A program made the position numbers and the translations under genes. Below are positions 1-7,975 of a stretch of DNA of 64,000 bases, piece by piece. The notes under the pieces are model-generated. The model searched no databases. It saw only the letters and a program-made list of their open reading frames with translations, and was not told where the DNA came from. The stretch's first letter is position 1. Each line of letters opens with the position of its first letter. Origin of the DNA: CAXBDP01 sp964598395 (GTDB lineage: Bacteria > Bacteroidota > Bacteroidia > Cytophagales > Cyclobacteriaceae); the NCBI GenBank assembly GCA_964598395.1, contig CAZRBW010000005.1, positions 23,534-87,533 on the forward strand, written 5' to 3'.

Positions 1-477
1 TGTGGAGAAGGCGCTTAATAGTAAAATTGACGTTGATACTGGCATTCTCAGCCTTGTAAGAATCAAAAGGATGATCGGTGCGGCAACTTGCAGAAACTCA
101 AATGTTGCTGGAGCTATATCTAAACCAGGAGTGTTTAACCTTTGATAGGATACATCGCCATCATTTACTACGAAACTGTATGATAGTGTAATTACCAGTA
201 TGGTTCCCATAAATAGCCACAACCAATACCATGGTTTGTTCCCATTCGAAGAGATAAAGGTTCCAATAGTTTGTATACTATCATTGGCAATTGCAGAGTA
301 GCCAGCAAGTAAAAATGCCAACCACATTGCCAATGTTGGGTTTTTAAAAACCAATCCACTCAAAATGAGTAAACCTATTATGATGATGAGAAACCCTCTT
401 TCCTTCCTTACATTAGTATTCAGCCTCGACAATGCACTTGTTCCTTCGGACGACGGTGTTGATTGTTTTGATGACAT
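1..477 (-). CDS. PiT-like multipass membrane transporter (partial, C-terminus cut by window edge)
   Basis: An open frame runs from an ATG at 477 to the window edge (159 codons, no stop). The visible part has a charged N-terminal tail of about 25 residues and then at least four hydrophobic segments. Two motifs recall the inorganic phosphate transporter (PiT) family: ANDSIQTIGTF, comparable to the family's GxND...IG signature, and MPVSTS near the cut end, comparable to PVSTTH. It would move phosphate or another anion across the inner membrane, but the substrate cannot be read from this fragment. It is divergent from the gene at 699, with 221 bp between them. The membrane-protein call is firm; the PiT assignment rests on two short motifs. 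Confidence 0.6.
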   Translation of the reverse strand, partial: MSSKQSTPSSEGTSALSRLNTNVRKERGFLIIIIGLLILSGLVFKNPTLAMWLAFLLAGYSAIANDSIQTIGTFISSNGNKPWYWLWLFMGTILVITLSYSFVVNDGDVSYQRLNTPGLDIAPATFEFLQVAAPIILLILTRLRMPVSTSILLLSAFST

Positions 478-654
478 CTATAAGGAAAGATTTACAAAGG
501 TTGGTGAATAATTGTTAGTCAAAATTTACATTGCAAAAGTAGAAATTGTTTTCTGATTTAATGTTACCAAATTGTTAACCGCATTATTCTCTGTAGTTTA
601 ATATAATAATTTTCGTGCCTCAGGTATTAAATTTCTATTGAGTAATTATTTCAC

Positions 655-662
655 TAACTTTG
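655..662 (+). promoter_or_regulatory. Candidate -7 box for the small membrane protein/GGGP synthase genes
   Basis: TAACTTTG fits the Bacteroidota -7 consensus TAnnTTTG and lies 36 bp before the ATG at 699. A TTG at 638-640 is only 14 bp upstream, shorter than the usual spacing, so only the -7 element is supported. Confidence 0.4.
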
Positions 663-698
663 ATTATGTTTAAAGAGAAGTCTTAACCTTTAAATTAA

Positions 699-1103
699 AT
701 GAAATTGTTTGGATTGCCGAAATTTGATAAACTTCTTGAAAACTTATTCGGGTTTCTTGAAACCCGCATAGCTCTTTTTAAAATTGAGGCCAAGGAAGAA
801 CTCGTGAAAGGGATAGCGCGCTTCTTATTATTTACATTCTTCCTTCTCTTTTTTAGTCTTTCTGTAATTTTTGCGAGTATTACACTTTCTCTATATCTTA
901 ATGAAATTCTAAGTAGTACTTTTTTAGGGTTTGGCGCAGTCACTTTGATTTACTTAACATTTTTTATCATTTTAGTTAATACCCGTAATTCAATTTTTTG
1001 GCAAAAGCTTATTTATAAATTGATCAATTATTCCGAAGATTCAAGCAAAAAAGAAAATGGAAGATCTAGAGATGAAAAAGGAGATCCTCAGTCGGAAGAG
1101 TAA
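699..1103 (+). CDS. Small two-helix membrane protein, holin/YqjE-like
   Basis: 134 residues. An amphipathic N-terminal stretch (about 1-38) is followed by two hydrophobic segments (about 40-66 and 72-94) and a charged, hydrophilic tail rich in Lys, Glu and Ser. This layout is that of the phage-holin/YqjE-like membrane proteins common in bacterial chromosomes, which are usually not phage genes. There is no phage context here. The next gene starts inside its 3' end (47-bp overlap), so the two are probably co-transcribed. Its role is unknown; the family name rests on topology and length only. Confidence 0.6.
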   Translation: MKLFGLPKFDKLLENLFGFLETRIALFKIEAKEELVKGIARFLLFTFFLLFFSLSVIFASITLSLYLNEILSSTFLGFGAVTLIYLTFFIILVNTRNSIFWQKLIYKLINYSEDSSKKENGRSRDEKGDPQSEE

Positions 1104-1431
1104 GGATTATCTTTCGCTGATGGATTCACAAGTAGGCGATATCAAGAGCGATCTTAATAGGTGGGGGAAAGTACTTGCTGTAGCTGGTGGTGCAATGATT
1201 GTTTCCTACTGGCTATTTAGTGGTAAAAAGGAGAAGTTTAAAAAAAAGACTACTCCTAAGGGGGTTGATCAACAATGTTATTACCCAGAGCCATATCAGC
1301 AGGAGTCTGGCTTATTGAGAGAAATAAAGCACCAGGCAGCTTATATGATTGTAGCTTTTGCAAAGCAAAAATTAGTTGACTATTTGTCGTCGCTCAACAA
1401 TAATTCCACTAGTGAACAAGAAAATTCTTAG
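1057..1431 (+). CDS. Small single-pass membrane protein of unknown function
   Basis: 124 residues. A charged N-terminal region is followed by one hydrophobic segment at about residues 37-55 with a Lys-rich flank (GKKEKFKKK), and then a C-terminal region that may be amphipathic. The start at 1057 overlaps the upstream gene by 47 bp; a second ATG at 1072 would shorten the overlap. Lysines after the membrane segment suggest that the C-terminus is cytoplasmic. It is sandwiched between the holin-like gene and the GGGP synthase gene and overlaps both, so it probably belongs to one transcript with them. I do not recognise the family. Confidence 0.6.
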   Translation: MEDLEMKKEILSRKSKDYLSLMDSQVGDIKSDLNRWGKVLAVAGGAMIVSYWLFSGKKEKFKKKTTPKGVDQQCYYPEPYQQESGLLREIKHQAAYMIVAFAKQKLVDYLSSLNNNSTSEQENS

Positions 1432-2182
1432 TAATCTACAGCAATTGAGGCGGGAGGGTAGGAAAGCCTTCGCTGTACTTATCGATCCCGACAAAGTATT
1501 AGATACAAATACTTTACAGCGATTAGCTCATATGAGCGTAGAGAATAAAATTGATTATTTCTTGGTAGGTGGGAGCTTACTCACGCACAATAATCTTTAT
1601 CAAGTAGTACAATGGCTCAAGGAGCATACTGATATTCCGGTAGTTTTATTTCCAGGGAATAGCATGCAAATAGACTTACGAGCTGATGGTATCTTATTTA
1701 TTTCCTTGATATCGGGAAGAAATCCAGAGCTACTTATTGGCCAGCATGTAATTGCTGCTCCTTTACTAAAGAAAAGTCAGCTAGAAATTGTTCCTACAGG
1801 GTACATGTTGATCGACTCTGGGCATCCCACTAGTGCTTCGTATATGAGTCACACTTTACCTATTCCTGCAGATAAGCCTTCGTTAGCCGCATGTACAGCC
1901 ATGGCTGGCGAGATGTTAGGCATGCAATTGATGTATATGGATGCAGGTAGTGGCGCCAAGAGGCCGATCGATGCCAAAATGATATCTACTGTGCAAAGAG
2001 CTGTAAATGTTCCATTAATTATTGGAGGTGGGATTACATCTGCTGAGAAAGCACAAATAGCTATGGAAGCTGGAGCTGATGTGATAGTTGTAGGTAATGG
2101 TATAGAAAAAAACCTCAATCTATTGATTGAGGTTTCTGAAAAAGTGAATTTGTTTAATTCTTTACTAAACGTTCATAAGTGA
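1412..2182 (+). CDS. Geranylgeranylglyceryl phosphate synthase family (bacterial PcrB/GGGPS type)
   Basis: A TIM-barrel prenyltransferase that would join a polyprenyl diphosphate to sn-glycerol-1-phosphate in the cytoplasm, making an ether-lipid precursor. Family features are IDPDK at residues 24-28, VGGS at 52-55, the central segment with PTGYMLIDSG and the C-terminal phosphate-binding IIGGGI and VVGNGIEKN. I chose the GTG at 1412 because an in-frame ATG at 1376 would add 12 residues that do not fit the family and lie deep in the upstream gene; from the GTG the protein is 256 residues. The GTG overlaps the upstream gene by 20 bp. The 3' end overlaps the convergent AraC gene by 18 bp. Bacteroidota members of this family are known; the exact prenyl chain length cannot be read here. 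Confidence 0.85.
   Translation: MNKKILSNLQQLRREGRKAFAVLIDPDKVLDTNTLQRLAHMSVENKIDYFLVGGSLLTHNNLYQVVQWLKEHTDIPVVLFPGNSMQIDLRADGILFISLISGRNPELLIGQHVIAAPLLKKSQLEIVPTGYMLIDSGHPTSASYMSHTLPIPADKPSLAACTAMAGEMLGMQLMYMDAGSGAKRPIDAKMISTVQRAVNVPLIIGGGITSAEKAQIAMEAGADVIVVGNGIEKNLNLLIEVSEKVNLFNSLLNVHK
2105..2134 (-). terminator. Rho-independent terminator of the AraC-type gene, inside the GGGP synthase coding region
   Basis: Read on the minus strand, the arm AACCTCAATC, a 4-nt loop and the arm GATTGAGGTT are followed directly by a run of T. It lies about 30 nt after the stop of the minus-strand AraC gene. On the plus strand the same bases are coding sequence near the end of the GGGP synthase gene and no T-run follows. 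Confidence 0.7.
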
Positions 2183-3088
2183 TTCTCTACGACGCATTTT
2201 ACCTGCAGGTATACCAAACATCATTTTAAATCTCCTACAGAAATAGGCCGTATCTTTATAGCCAACTTCATGTCCAATATCGCGAATACTCTTTTTAGTC
2301 GTCCTAAGTAAATTTACAGCTTCCTCCATACGTTGGTACTCAATATAGTCCTGCGGGTTGATTCCCGTTAGCATTTTAAAGTATTGACCAACATAATCTT
2401 CGGAAACATTGGCAACTTTAGCCAATACCTTGTTTGACAAATCTCCACCAAGTTGTTCTTTGATGTAATTGAAAATATCAATTAGACGTGGATCCTTGAA
2501 ATAAGTAGAGTTTGTAGTCAGCTGCTCAACAAACATTCTATTATCTAAAATATGGCGAACTACTTCTACCACAATTTGTTCCATCAGTAGACTTACAATT
2601 CTGTCTTTACCAGCCTTATGTGAGTGTTTTTCACTGATAAGTTTCTCCATTAAGTCAACAATTTTTTGATTGTTGCGAATTACAAAAGGAGGTATATCTA
2701 AAGAAGCAAAGAAGTTGACAGAGTTGAACACTTTTGTTTCAAATGTAATTGAACTAAAGTACTCTGCATCCTTATCTTTCTTATCTTCAGAATTGACTGT
2801 TCCAAGATATTTTTTCTTGGTTGATAGAAACTCGTCGTTTGATAATCTAACAGATGGGCCAGTGCCGAAAGTAACAGAAGTCATTCTGCCGCCAGGCATA
2901 AATAGGATTTCTCCTGCCATTGCTACTTCATCATATTTCCCGAATCTTACCCCGCATTTATTAAGAAGAAAGATATTGTTCTCTACATCGTAATAGTTAT
3001 CAACGGTAATCGGGTGTATTACTTTTGTTTTAGAAGCCTTGAGAAATTTAATCCCCAAAGATTCAAGAATTTTGTTATAATCTTCCAT
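2165..3088 (-). CDS. AraC-family transcriptional regulator
   Basis: 307 residues. The C-terminal third (about 205-300) carries the two helix-turn-helix units of the AraC/XylS family; the recognisable parts are KVLAKVANVSEDYVGQYFK, the linker with GINPQDYIEYQRMEEA, and SIRDIGHEVGYKDTAYFCRR ending in FKMMFG. The N-terminal 200 residues show no familiar ligand pocket signature, so the signal is unknown. It would bind DNA as a transcription activator or repressor. It is monocistronic, converges on the GGGP synthase gene and has its own terminator inside that gene. The start ATG at 3088 follows a 162-bp gap. The family assignment is firm, the target unknown. Confidence 0.85.
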   Translation of the reverse strand: MEDYNKILESLGIKFLKASKTKVIHPITVDNYYDVENNIFLLNKCGVRFGKYDEVAMAGEILFMPGGRMTSVTFGTGPSVRLSNDEFLSTKKKYLGTVNSEDKKDKDAEYFSSITFETKVFNSVNFFASLDIPPFVIRNNQKIVDLMEKLISEKHSHKAGKDRIVSLLMEQIVVEVVRHILDNRMFVEQLTTNSTYFKDPRLIDIFNYIKEQLGGDLSNKVLAKVANVSEDYVGQYFKMLTGINPQDYIEYQRMEEAVNLLRTTKKSIRDIGHEVGYKDTAYFCRRFKMMFGIPAGKMRRRESLMNV

Positions 3089-3250
3089 GACATTTTCCGT
3101 AGTAAAGTGGAATTTGATTTATAGGGTTTTTGTTAAATATTGTATAAACCTAATCACAATATTTGAAAGTTGCAAATACCATTAGAAGGTTATACGATAA
3201 TAAAAATTAAATGACTGAAAATCAAAAGTCTATAATTAAGATGTGTATGA

Positions 3251-4390
3251 CTATTTTAAGACATGTCTGGAGATCACAAGCTTTTGAATTTCGGATGTTC
3301 CTTCGTAGATCTGGGTGATTTTAGCATCTCTCATAAGTCTTTCTACATGGTATTCTTTTACATATCCGTATCCACCATGTACTTGTACTGCCTCTGATGC
3401 AACTTCATTAGCTACTTTAGACGCATAAAGTTTGGCCATAGCAGAGTACATAGAGAAGTCTTGTTTAAGATCCTTCATTTTGGCTGCCTTTAGGCATAGT
3501 AATCTGGCTGCTTCGATTTCGGTAGCCATATCGGCTAATTTAAACGCTATCGCTTGATGTTGATTAATGGCTTTTCCAAAGGCTTTTCTTTCTTTAGAAT
3601 ATTGTAGAGCAAGCTCGTATGCGCCTGATGCGATTCCTAGTGCTTGAGCAGCAATTCCAATCCTCCCGCCATTTAGCGTTTCCATTGCGAAGCTGAACCC
3701 GAAGCCATCTTCACCAATTCTATTTTCCTTTGGAACTTTTACATCTTGGAACATCAGCGAATGCGTATCAGAGCCTCTGATTCCCATTTTTTGCTCTTTT
3801 TTGCCTACTACGAAACCATCCCATTCTCTTTCGACAATTAATGCATTGATGCCTTTGTGGCCTTTTTCTCTATCGGTTTGAGCAATTACAATATAAATGG
3901 AAGCACTGTTTCCATTGGTAATCCAGTTTTTGGTTCCATTCAGTAAGTAATGATCACCTTTGTCTAGCGCTTCTGTTCTTTGTGAGGTTGCATCTGATCC
4001 TGCTTCAGGTTCGGAAAGACAGAATGCGCCAATCTTCTTGCCCGATGCCAAATCTGGCAAGTATTTTAGTTTTTGTTCTTCACTACCATAGGTCTCAATA
4101 CCCCAACATACCAGTGAATTATTCACAGACATGACAACTGAAGCAGAAGAATCTATTTTGGATATTTCTTCCATTGCTAAGACGTAGGATACTGTGTCCA
4201 TCCCGCCTCCACCATATTTTGGATCCACCATCATGCCCATGAATCCTAGCTCTCCCATTTTTGCAACTTGGGCTGCTGGGAATGTCTGGGTTTCGTCTCT
4301 CTCAATTACACCTGGTAGTAATTCTGTTTGTGCAAATTCTCTCGCCGCGTCTCTTACCGCTAATTGTTCTTCTGTCAATGAAAAATCCAT
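3251..4390 (-). CDS. Acyl-CoA dehydrogenase
   Basis: 379 residues, the usual length of short/medium-chain FAD acyl-CoA dehydrogenases. It catalyses alpha,beta-dehydrogenation of acyl-CoA, passing electrons to an electron-transfer flavoprotein. Visible features are FCLSEPEAGSDA and NGTKNWITNG (flavin and substrate region), KMGIRGSDT, and the C-terminal LMRDAKITQIYEGTSEIQ, whose Glu in YEGT is the position of the catalytic base in this family. The chain length preferred cannot be told. It lies 60 bp downstream of the YugP-like gene on the same strand and may be read through from the panC run, though the gap leaves room for its own promoter. Confidence 0.92.
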   Translation of the reverse strand: MDFSLTEEQLAVRDAAREFAQTELLPGVIERDETQTFPAAQVAKMGELGFMGMMVDPKYGGGGMDTVSYVLAMEEISKIDSSASVVMSVNNSLVCWGIETYGSEEQKLKYLPDLASGKKIGAFCLSEPEAGSDATSQRTEALDKGDHYLLNGTKNWITNGNSASIYIVIAQTDREKGHKGINALIVEREWDGFVVGKKEQKMGIRGSDTHSLMFQDVKVPKENRIGEDGFGFSFAMETLNGGRIGIAAQALGIASGAYELALQYSKERKAFGKAINQHQAIAFKLADMATEIEAARLLCLKAAKMKDLKQDFSMYSAMAKLYASKVANEVASEAVQVHGGYGYVKEYHVERLMRDAKITQIYEGTSEIQKLVISRHVLK

Positions 4391-4450
4391 AATAAAATTA
4401 TCTTTTGTGTATTGCCCAAATTATCAAAATAAAGGTCGAATTAAACGAAT

Positions 4451-5140
4451 TTAATCTCTTCCTCCAAAGAACATTGTGGCGTAGTACAATAATGTTACGA
4501 TAGAGGCAAGAGCTGCTACGATATAAGTCATCGCTGCCCATTTTAGAGCGTCTTTGGCCATATCGTATTCTGTGCTTGTTACAATTCCTCTTTTATCAAT
4601 CCATGCCAAAGCTCTTTTACTTGCATCGAATTCCACAGGTAATGTTACTACTGAAAACAAAGTTAAAACAGAGTATGTACCTACTATTAGAATCCCTATG
4701 AATTCGTAAGGAAGGTTTGCCAACAAAGCTCCTCCAAAAATACTTAGTAGAACAACAATGTTTAAAATTTTACCACTAGCATTCTGAACTGGAACCATTG
4801 CGGAGCGAAACTCCAGCATACTATATGCAGTTGCATGTTGAACTGCGTGACCACATTCGTGGGCTGCAACCGCAACAGCTGCAGCACTTCTGCCATGGTA
4901 TACATCTGGGCTTAAGTTCACAGTACGATCCGCAGGATTGTAATGGTCGGTAAGACGACCTTCCACAGAAACTACTCTAGCATCTGTAATGCCGTGATCC
5001 CGAAGCATAGCTTCAGCTACTTGTGCTCCTGTGAGGTTAGCTGTAAGAGGTATTTGAGAATACTTCTTGAATTTTGATTTTAGTTTTGAACTTACCGCAT
5101 AGCTGATAATCATGAAACCAATGAAAATGATCCAAATCAT
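4451..5140 (-). CDS. Zinc metallopeptidase, YugP type
   Basis: 229 residues. An N-terminal membrane segment (about 1-16) precedes the peptidase region with the zinc motif HECGH at residues 94-98 (AAHECGHAVQHA), followed by two or three further hydrophobic segments. This is the layout of the YugP-like neutral zinc peptidases. Two zinc-binding histidines and the catalytic glutamate are present. The substrate is not known. The start is 1 bp beyond the stop of rfaE2 upstream, so it is most likely translated from the same message as rfaE2. Confidence 0.88.
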   Translation of the reverse strand: MIWIIFIGFMIISYAVSSKLKSKFKKYSQIPLTANLTGAQVAEAMLRDHGITDARVVSVEGRLTDHYNPADRTVNLSPDVYHGRSAAAVAVAAHECGHAVQHATAYSMLEFRSAMVPVQNASGKILNIVVLLSIFGGALLANLPYEFIGILIVGTYSVLTLFSVVTLPVEFDASKRALAWIDKRGIVTSTEYDMAKDALKWAAMTYIVAALASIVTLLYYATMFFGGRD

Positions 5141-5141
5141 A

Positions 5142-5624
5142 TTAAGTGTTTTTTATTTTTTCGATAATTTTTGTTGTGGAGTAGCCAGAGACTAATTGTA
5201 TTGTTTCTACTTTTCCACCGTTTCTCATTACGATATCGGAACCTACGATGTTCTCAATTTCATAATCATTTCCTTTAATTAATACCGCTGGCAATAATTG
5301 ATTTATTATTTGCTGAGGTGTTTCTTCATTGAAAAAGGTAACTGCATCTACAAAACTTAAGGCGGCAAGCATTCTTGCTCTTGCGTACTCTGGTTGTATG
5401 GGTCGGTTAGGTCCTTTGATTTTGCCCACCGACTGATCGGTATTGATTGCTACAATGAGCTTTGTGCCTTTTTGGGCGGCTTTTTCTAGGTAATCTATAT
5501 GCCCAAGATGAAGAATATCAAAACAGCCATTGGTAAAAACAATTTTTTCTCCTCCCGCTTTCCATTGAGATACAATTGGAAGCAATTGTTCTAATGTTGA
5601 AATTTTATTTTCTGTCATTGGCAA
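5142..5624 (-). CDS. rfaE2: D-glycero-beta-D-manno-heptose 1-phosphate adenylyltransferase (RfaE2-like)
   Basis: 160 residues, the size of a stand-alone nucleotidyltransferase domain. The nucleotide-binding signature TNGCFDILHLGH is at residues 31-42 (HxGH variant), and SGYSTTKII near the C-terminus stands where the family has its STT motif. It would transfer AMP from ATP to heptose-1-phosphate in ADP-heptose synthesis for lipopolysaccharide. The kinase half (RfaE1) is not in the window. The start overlaps the upstream flippase-like gene by 20 bp; a second ATG lies two codons further in. A related cytidylyltransferase cannot be fully excluded. Confidence 0.85.
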   Translation of the reverse strand: MPMTENKISTLEQLLPIVSQWKAGGEKIVFTNGCFDILHLGHIDYLEKAAQKGTKLIVAINTDQSVGKIKGPNRPIQPEYARARMLAALSFVDAVTFFNEETPQQIINQLLPAVLIKGNDYEIENIVGSDIVMRNGGKVETIQLVSGYSTTKIIEKIKNT

Positions 5625-6648
5625 TTTTGTCTTCTTTTGTTTTTTTCCCTGAAATCAATGCTACAAGAATTAAGGAAATCCCTCCGCCCACTACAATAAA
5701 TAGGGCTTGCGAAGTGTGAAGGATGGTGGCAAACAAAATGCCATCGGTCTCTTCTATGCCATAAAGTACCAAAACACTGCCAACCAATAGGTGAAATGCT
5801 CCAACTCCACCTTGTACTGGAGCTGCCATCCCGATGCTACCCATTGCCAACAATGATAAACCTGCGCTTAATCCTAGCCCACTTGTTTCTTCTAAAGAAA
5901 AAACTACAATATAGCCCATGAAGAAATAACAGAGCCAAATGAGAAAAGTAGAGAACCAAAAGGCCTTTTTCTTCTTCAAATGACGAATACTGGTTATTCC
6001 TTGCACCATTTGGCCCAAGAATCCTCGTATTTTTATAAAAAGTGGGTGCATTCTAAGCCTAGAGCTACTCGCGCTTCTTAAATAAAAATAAGCAACTAAA
6101 ATTAGAATGGGTATTGCAATGGCGACTATTATCAACACATTCAATTGGCTTTCATAGCCTGCCAGTTTGTCTTGGATCAAATCCAAGAAGAAGTTTTTAA
6201 GCCTTCCAAATTCAATTAGGAATGTAAGGGCTAAAACGAATATTAAGCTTAGCAAATCTATAATGCGCTCTGCGACTACAGTGCCTAATGAAGTGGTAAG
6301 AGGTATTTTGTCGGTTTTCACTAATACTCCACATTTTGAGACCTCTCCCATCCGAGGAAATACAAGGTTGGCAATGTAACCAACCATTACTGCTAAGAAG
6401 GTTCTAAACGTACTGAGGCCAGTAAAGCCAATTGGTTCTAATAGGAGGTTCCATCTGTAAGCTCTTGCAATATGGCTTACAGTACCTATGGCTAAAGACA
6501 GCACTATAAATCTATAGTCAATGTCCTTAAGCTTCGAAAGCATGTATTGTAAATCGATATTCCGAAATACAAGCCATAACAGACCTCCCGCCACTAGTAG
6601 GGAAATCACATACCGAAGGGCAAAGCGAAGGGAGTTTTTTAATGCCAT
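5605..6648 (-). CDS. Lysylphosphatidylglycerol synthase/flippase-like integral membrane protein (UPF0104 type)
   Basis: 347 residues with about eight hydrophobic segments spread over the whole chain and a Lys-rich C-terminal tail. The segment VGYIANLVFPRMGEVSKCGVL together with VVAERIIDLLSL is the conserved core of the lysylphosphatidylglycerol synthase transmembrane family. No soluble aminoacyl-transferase domain is attached, so it is probably a lipid-handling membrane protein and not an aminoacyl-PG synthase. It overlaps panD by 1 bp and rfaE2 by 20 bp, which argues for translational coupling in the panC-panD-rfaE2 run. Confidence 0.8.
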   Translation of the reverse strand: MALKNSLRFALRYVISLLVAGGLLWLVFRNIDLQYMLSKLKDIDYRFIVLSLAIGTVSHIARAYRWNLLLEPIGFTGLSTFRTFLAVMVGYIANLVFPRMGEVSKCGVLVKTDKIPLTTSLGTVVAERIIDLLSLIFVLALTFLIEFGRLKNFFLDLIQDKLAGYESQLNVLIIVAIAIPILILVAYFYLRSASSSRLRMHPLFIKIRGFLGQMVQGITSIRHLKKKKAFWFSTFLIWLCYFFMGYIVVFSLEETSGLGLSAGLSLLAMGSIGMAAPVQGGVGAFHLLVGSVLVLYGIEETDGILFATILHTSQALFIVVGGGISLILVALISGKKTKEDKIANDRK

Positions 6649-6995
6649 TAATTGATACGATTACTTTCGTCAGGAAAAACCAATCTTGGTTGATGAGAGG
6701 AACTCTCATTTTTGTCCAAAATACAGTAAGAAATGATAATAACAATGTCGCCAACTTGAGCTTTTCTTGCGGCTGGGCCATTTAAGCAAACTTCTCCGGA
6801 GCCTCTTTCGCCTTTAATCACGTAAGTCTCAAGTCTTTCGCCATTATTAATATTTACAATTTGGACTTTTTCATTGGCCACTAAATCAGCAGCATCCATC
6901 AAATCTTCGTCTATTGTAATGCTTCCTACATAATGTAGTTCCGCTTGCGTAATTTTTACTCTATGAATTTTAGATTTTAATAATTCAATTTGCAT
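6648..6995 (-). CDS. panD: Aspartate 1-decarboxylase
   Basis: 115 residues, typical of the self-processing pyruvoyl enzyme that makes beta-alanine for pantothenate. The proenzyme cleavage site is visible as HYVGSITID with Gly24-Ser25; the new Ser25 end becomes the pyruvoyl group. KIHRVKIT at the N-terminus and LNGPAAR about two thirds along are family features. It lies 17 bp after panC, whose product uses its beta-alanine, so the two steps sit in one operon. Confidence 0.95.
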   Translation of the reverse strand: MQIELLKSKIHRVKITQAELHYVGSITIDEDLMDAADLVANEKVQIVNINNGERLETYVIKGERGSGEVCLNGPAARKAQVGDIVIIISYCILDKNESSSHQPRLVFPDESNRIN

Positions 6996-7012
6996 GAAAA
7001 TCTTCTTTTAAA

Positions 7013-7861
7013 TTAAGGTCTTACCAAAATGTTGTCAATTAATCGGACACCTTCGATATTTGCGGCAATGCAAATAACCAGTTCATTGTCTTGATTATTT
7101 TCTTCCACTTCTTGTAAGGTTATTGAATTTGCGATAGCCAAATACTCAAGGTTTATAAATAAATCCTCCCGCATTTTTTCAATCAAATATTGCTTTGTTT
7201 GAATTGGTGATTTACCGTCTTGAAGCATCTGCTTGCCCAACGTAAGAATTTGGAAAAGGCGGGAGGCATTTAGCCGGCCTTGTTTACTAAGCCTTTGATT
7301 GCGTGAAGAAAGTGCCAACCCATTTTCATCTCTTTTGGTCTCTACTATTTTGAGTTCAATTGGAAAATTTAAGTCTCTAATTAAGCAATTGATAATTTGC
7401 ACTTGCTGCCAGTCCTTTTGGCCAAAATAGGCTATATCTGGCTGCACTAGGTTGAATAACTTAGAAACAATCAATCCTACTCCACTGAAATGTCCTGGTC
7501 TGAAGGTGCCTTCCATTACTCTTTCTAAGGAGCCAAATTGGAATGAAATGGAAGTATGCTTAGGATACATTATATCCACAGATGGCACAAAAAGCCCATG
7601 ACATCCTGCTTTTTCCAACATTTTTTTATCCGCCGCAATAGTTCTGGGATATTTTTCTAAATCCTCTGCATTGTTGAATTGAGCAGGGTTTACAAAGATT
7701 GAGCAGATTACAAAATCACATTCTTTTATGGCCTCTTGCACTAGAGCAATATGCCCGCTATGTAGCGCACCCATTGTGGGAACAAAGCCAATTGTTTGCT
7801 TGCTAGTTTTGAGGTCTGTAATTTTTTCTCGTAAAGAAGTTAGGGACTCTATTAATTCCAT
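7013..7861 (-). CDS. panC: Pantothenate synthetase
   Basis: 282 residues. It joins pantoate and beta-alanine with ATP. The nucleotide-binding HxGH stretch appears as VPTMGALHSGH at 28-37; QKDWQQ, then the KMS-type region TKRDENGLALSSRNQRLS are present. It is the first gene of a minus-strand run panC-panD-flippase-rfaE2-yugP with gaps or overlaps of at most 20 bp. A 114-bp divergent region separates it from the starch-synthase-like gene and carries back-to-back TAnnTTTG boxes. Two GCGGGAGG octamers lie in its coding region in opposite orientations. Confidence 0.96.
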   Translation of the reverse strand: MELIESLTSLREKITDLKTSKQTIGFVPTMGALHSGHIALVQEAIKECDFVICSIFVNPAQFNNAEDLEKYPRTIAADKKMLEKAGCHGLFVPSVDIMYPKHTSISFQFGSLERVMEGTFRPGHFSGVGLIVSKLFNLVQPDIAYFGQKDWQQVQIINCLIRDLNFPIELKIVETKRDENGLALSSRNQRLSKQGRLNASRLFQILTLGKQMLQDGKSPIQTKQYLIEKMREDLFINLEYLAIANSITLQEVEENNQDNELVICIAANIEGVRLIDNILVRP

Positions 7862-7881
7862 TCCTTGTTATGTAATCGAGG

Positions 7882-7889
7882 CAAAGCTA
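7882..7889 (-). promoter_or_regulatory. Candidate -7 box of the panC operon
   Basis: Read on the minus strand this is TAGCTTTG, a full match to TAnnTTTG, 20 bp before the panC ATG. No good -33 TTTG was found at the expected distance. Confidence 0.4.
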
Positions 7890-7930
7890 CGTTTTAGCTA
7901 GTAATAAATGGAATTATGGGTAATTTTTAG

Positions 7931-7938
7931 TATTTTTG
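7931..7938 (+). promoter_or_regulatory. Candidate -7 box of the starch-synthase-like/DUF4270/glmS genes
   Basis: TATTTTTG fits TAnnTTTG and lies 37 bp before the ATG at 7976. The -33 element is not clear. Confidence 0.4.
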
Positions 7939-7975
7939 TGCGCAATTTAATTTTCCACTCTAATTTATAGCTAAT

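Noticed and set aside
699..1103. Prophage remnant, because of the holin-like protein.
   Set aside because: There are no other phage genes; this membrane family is common in bacterial chromosomes.
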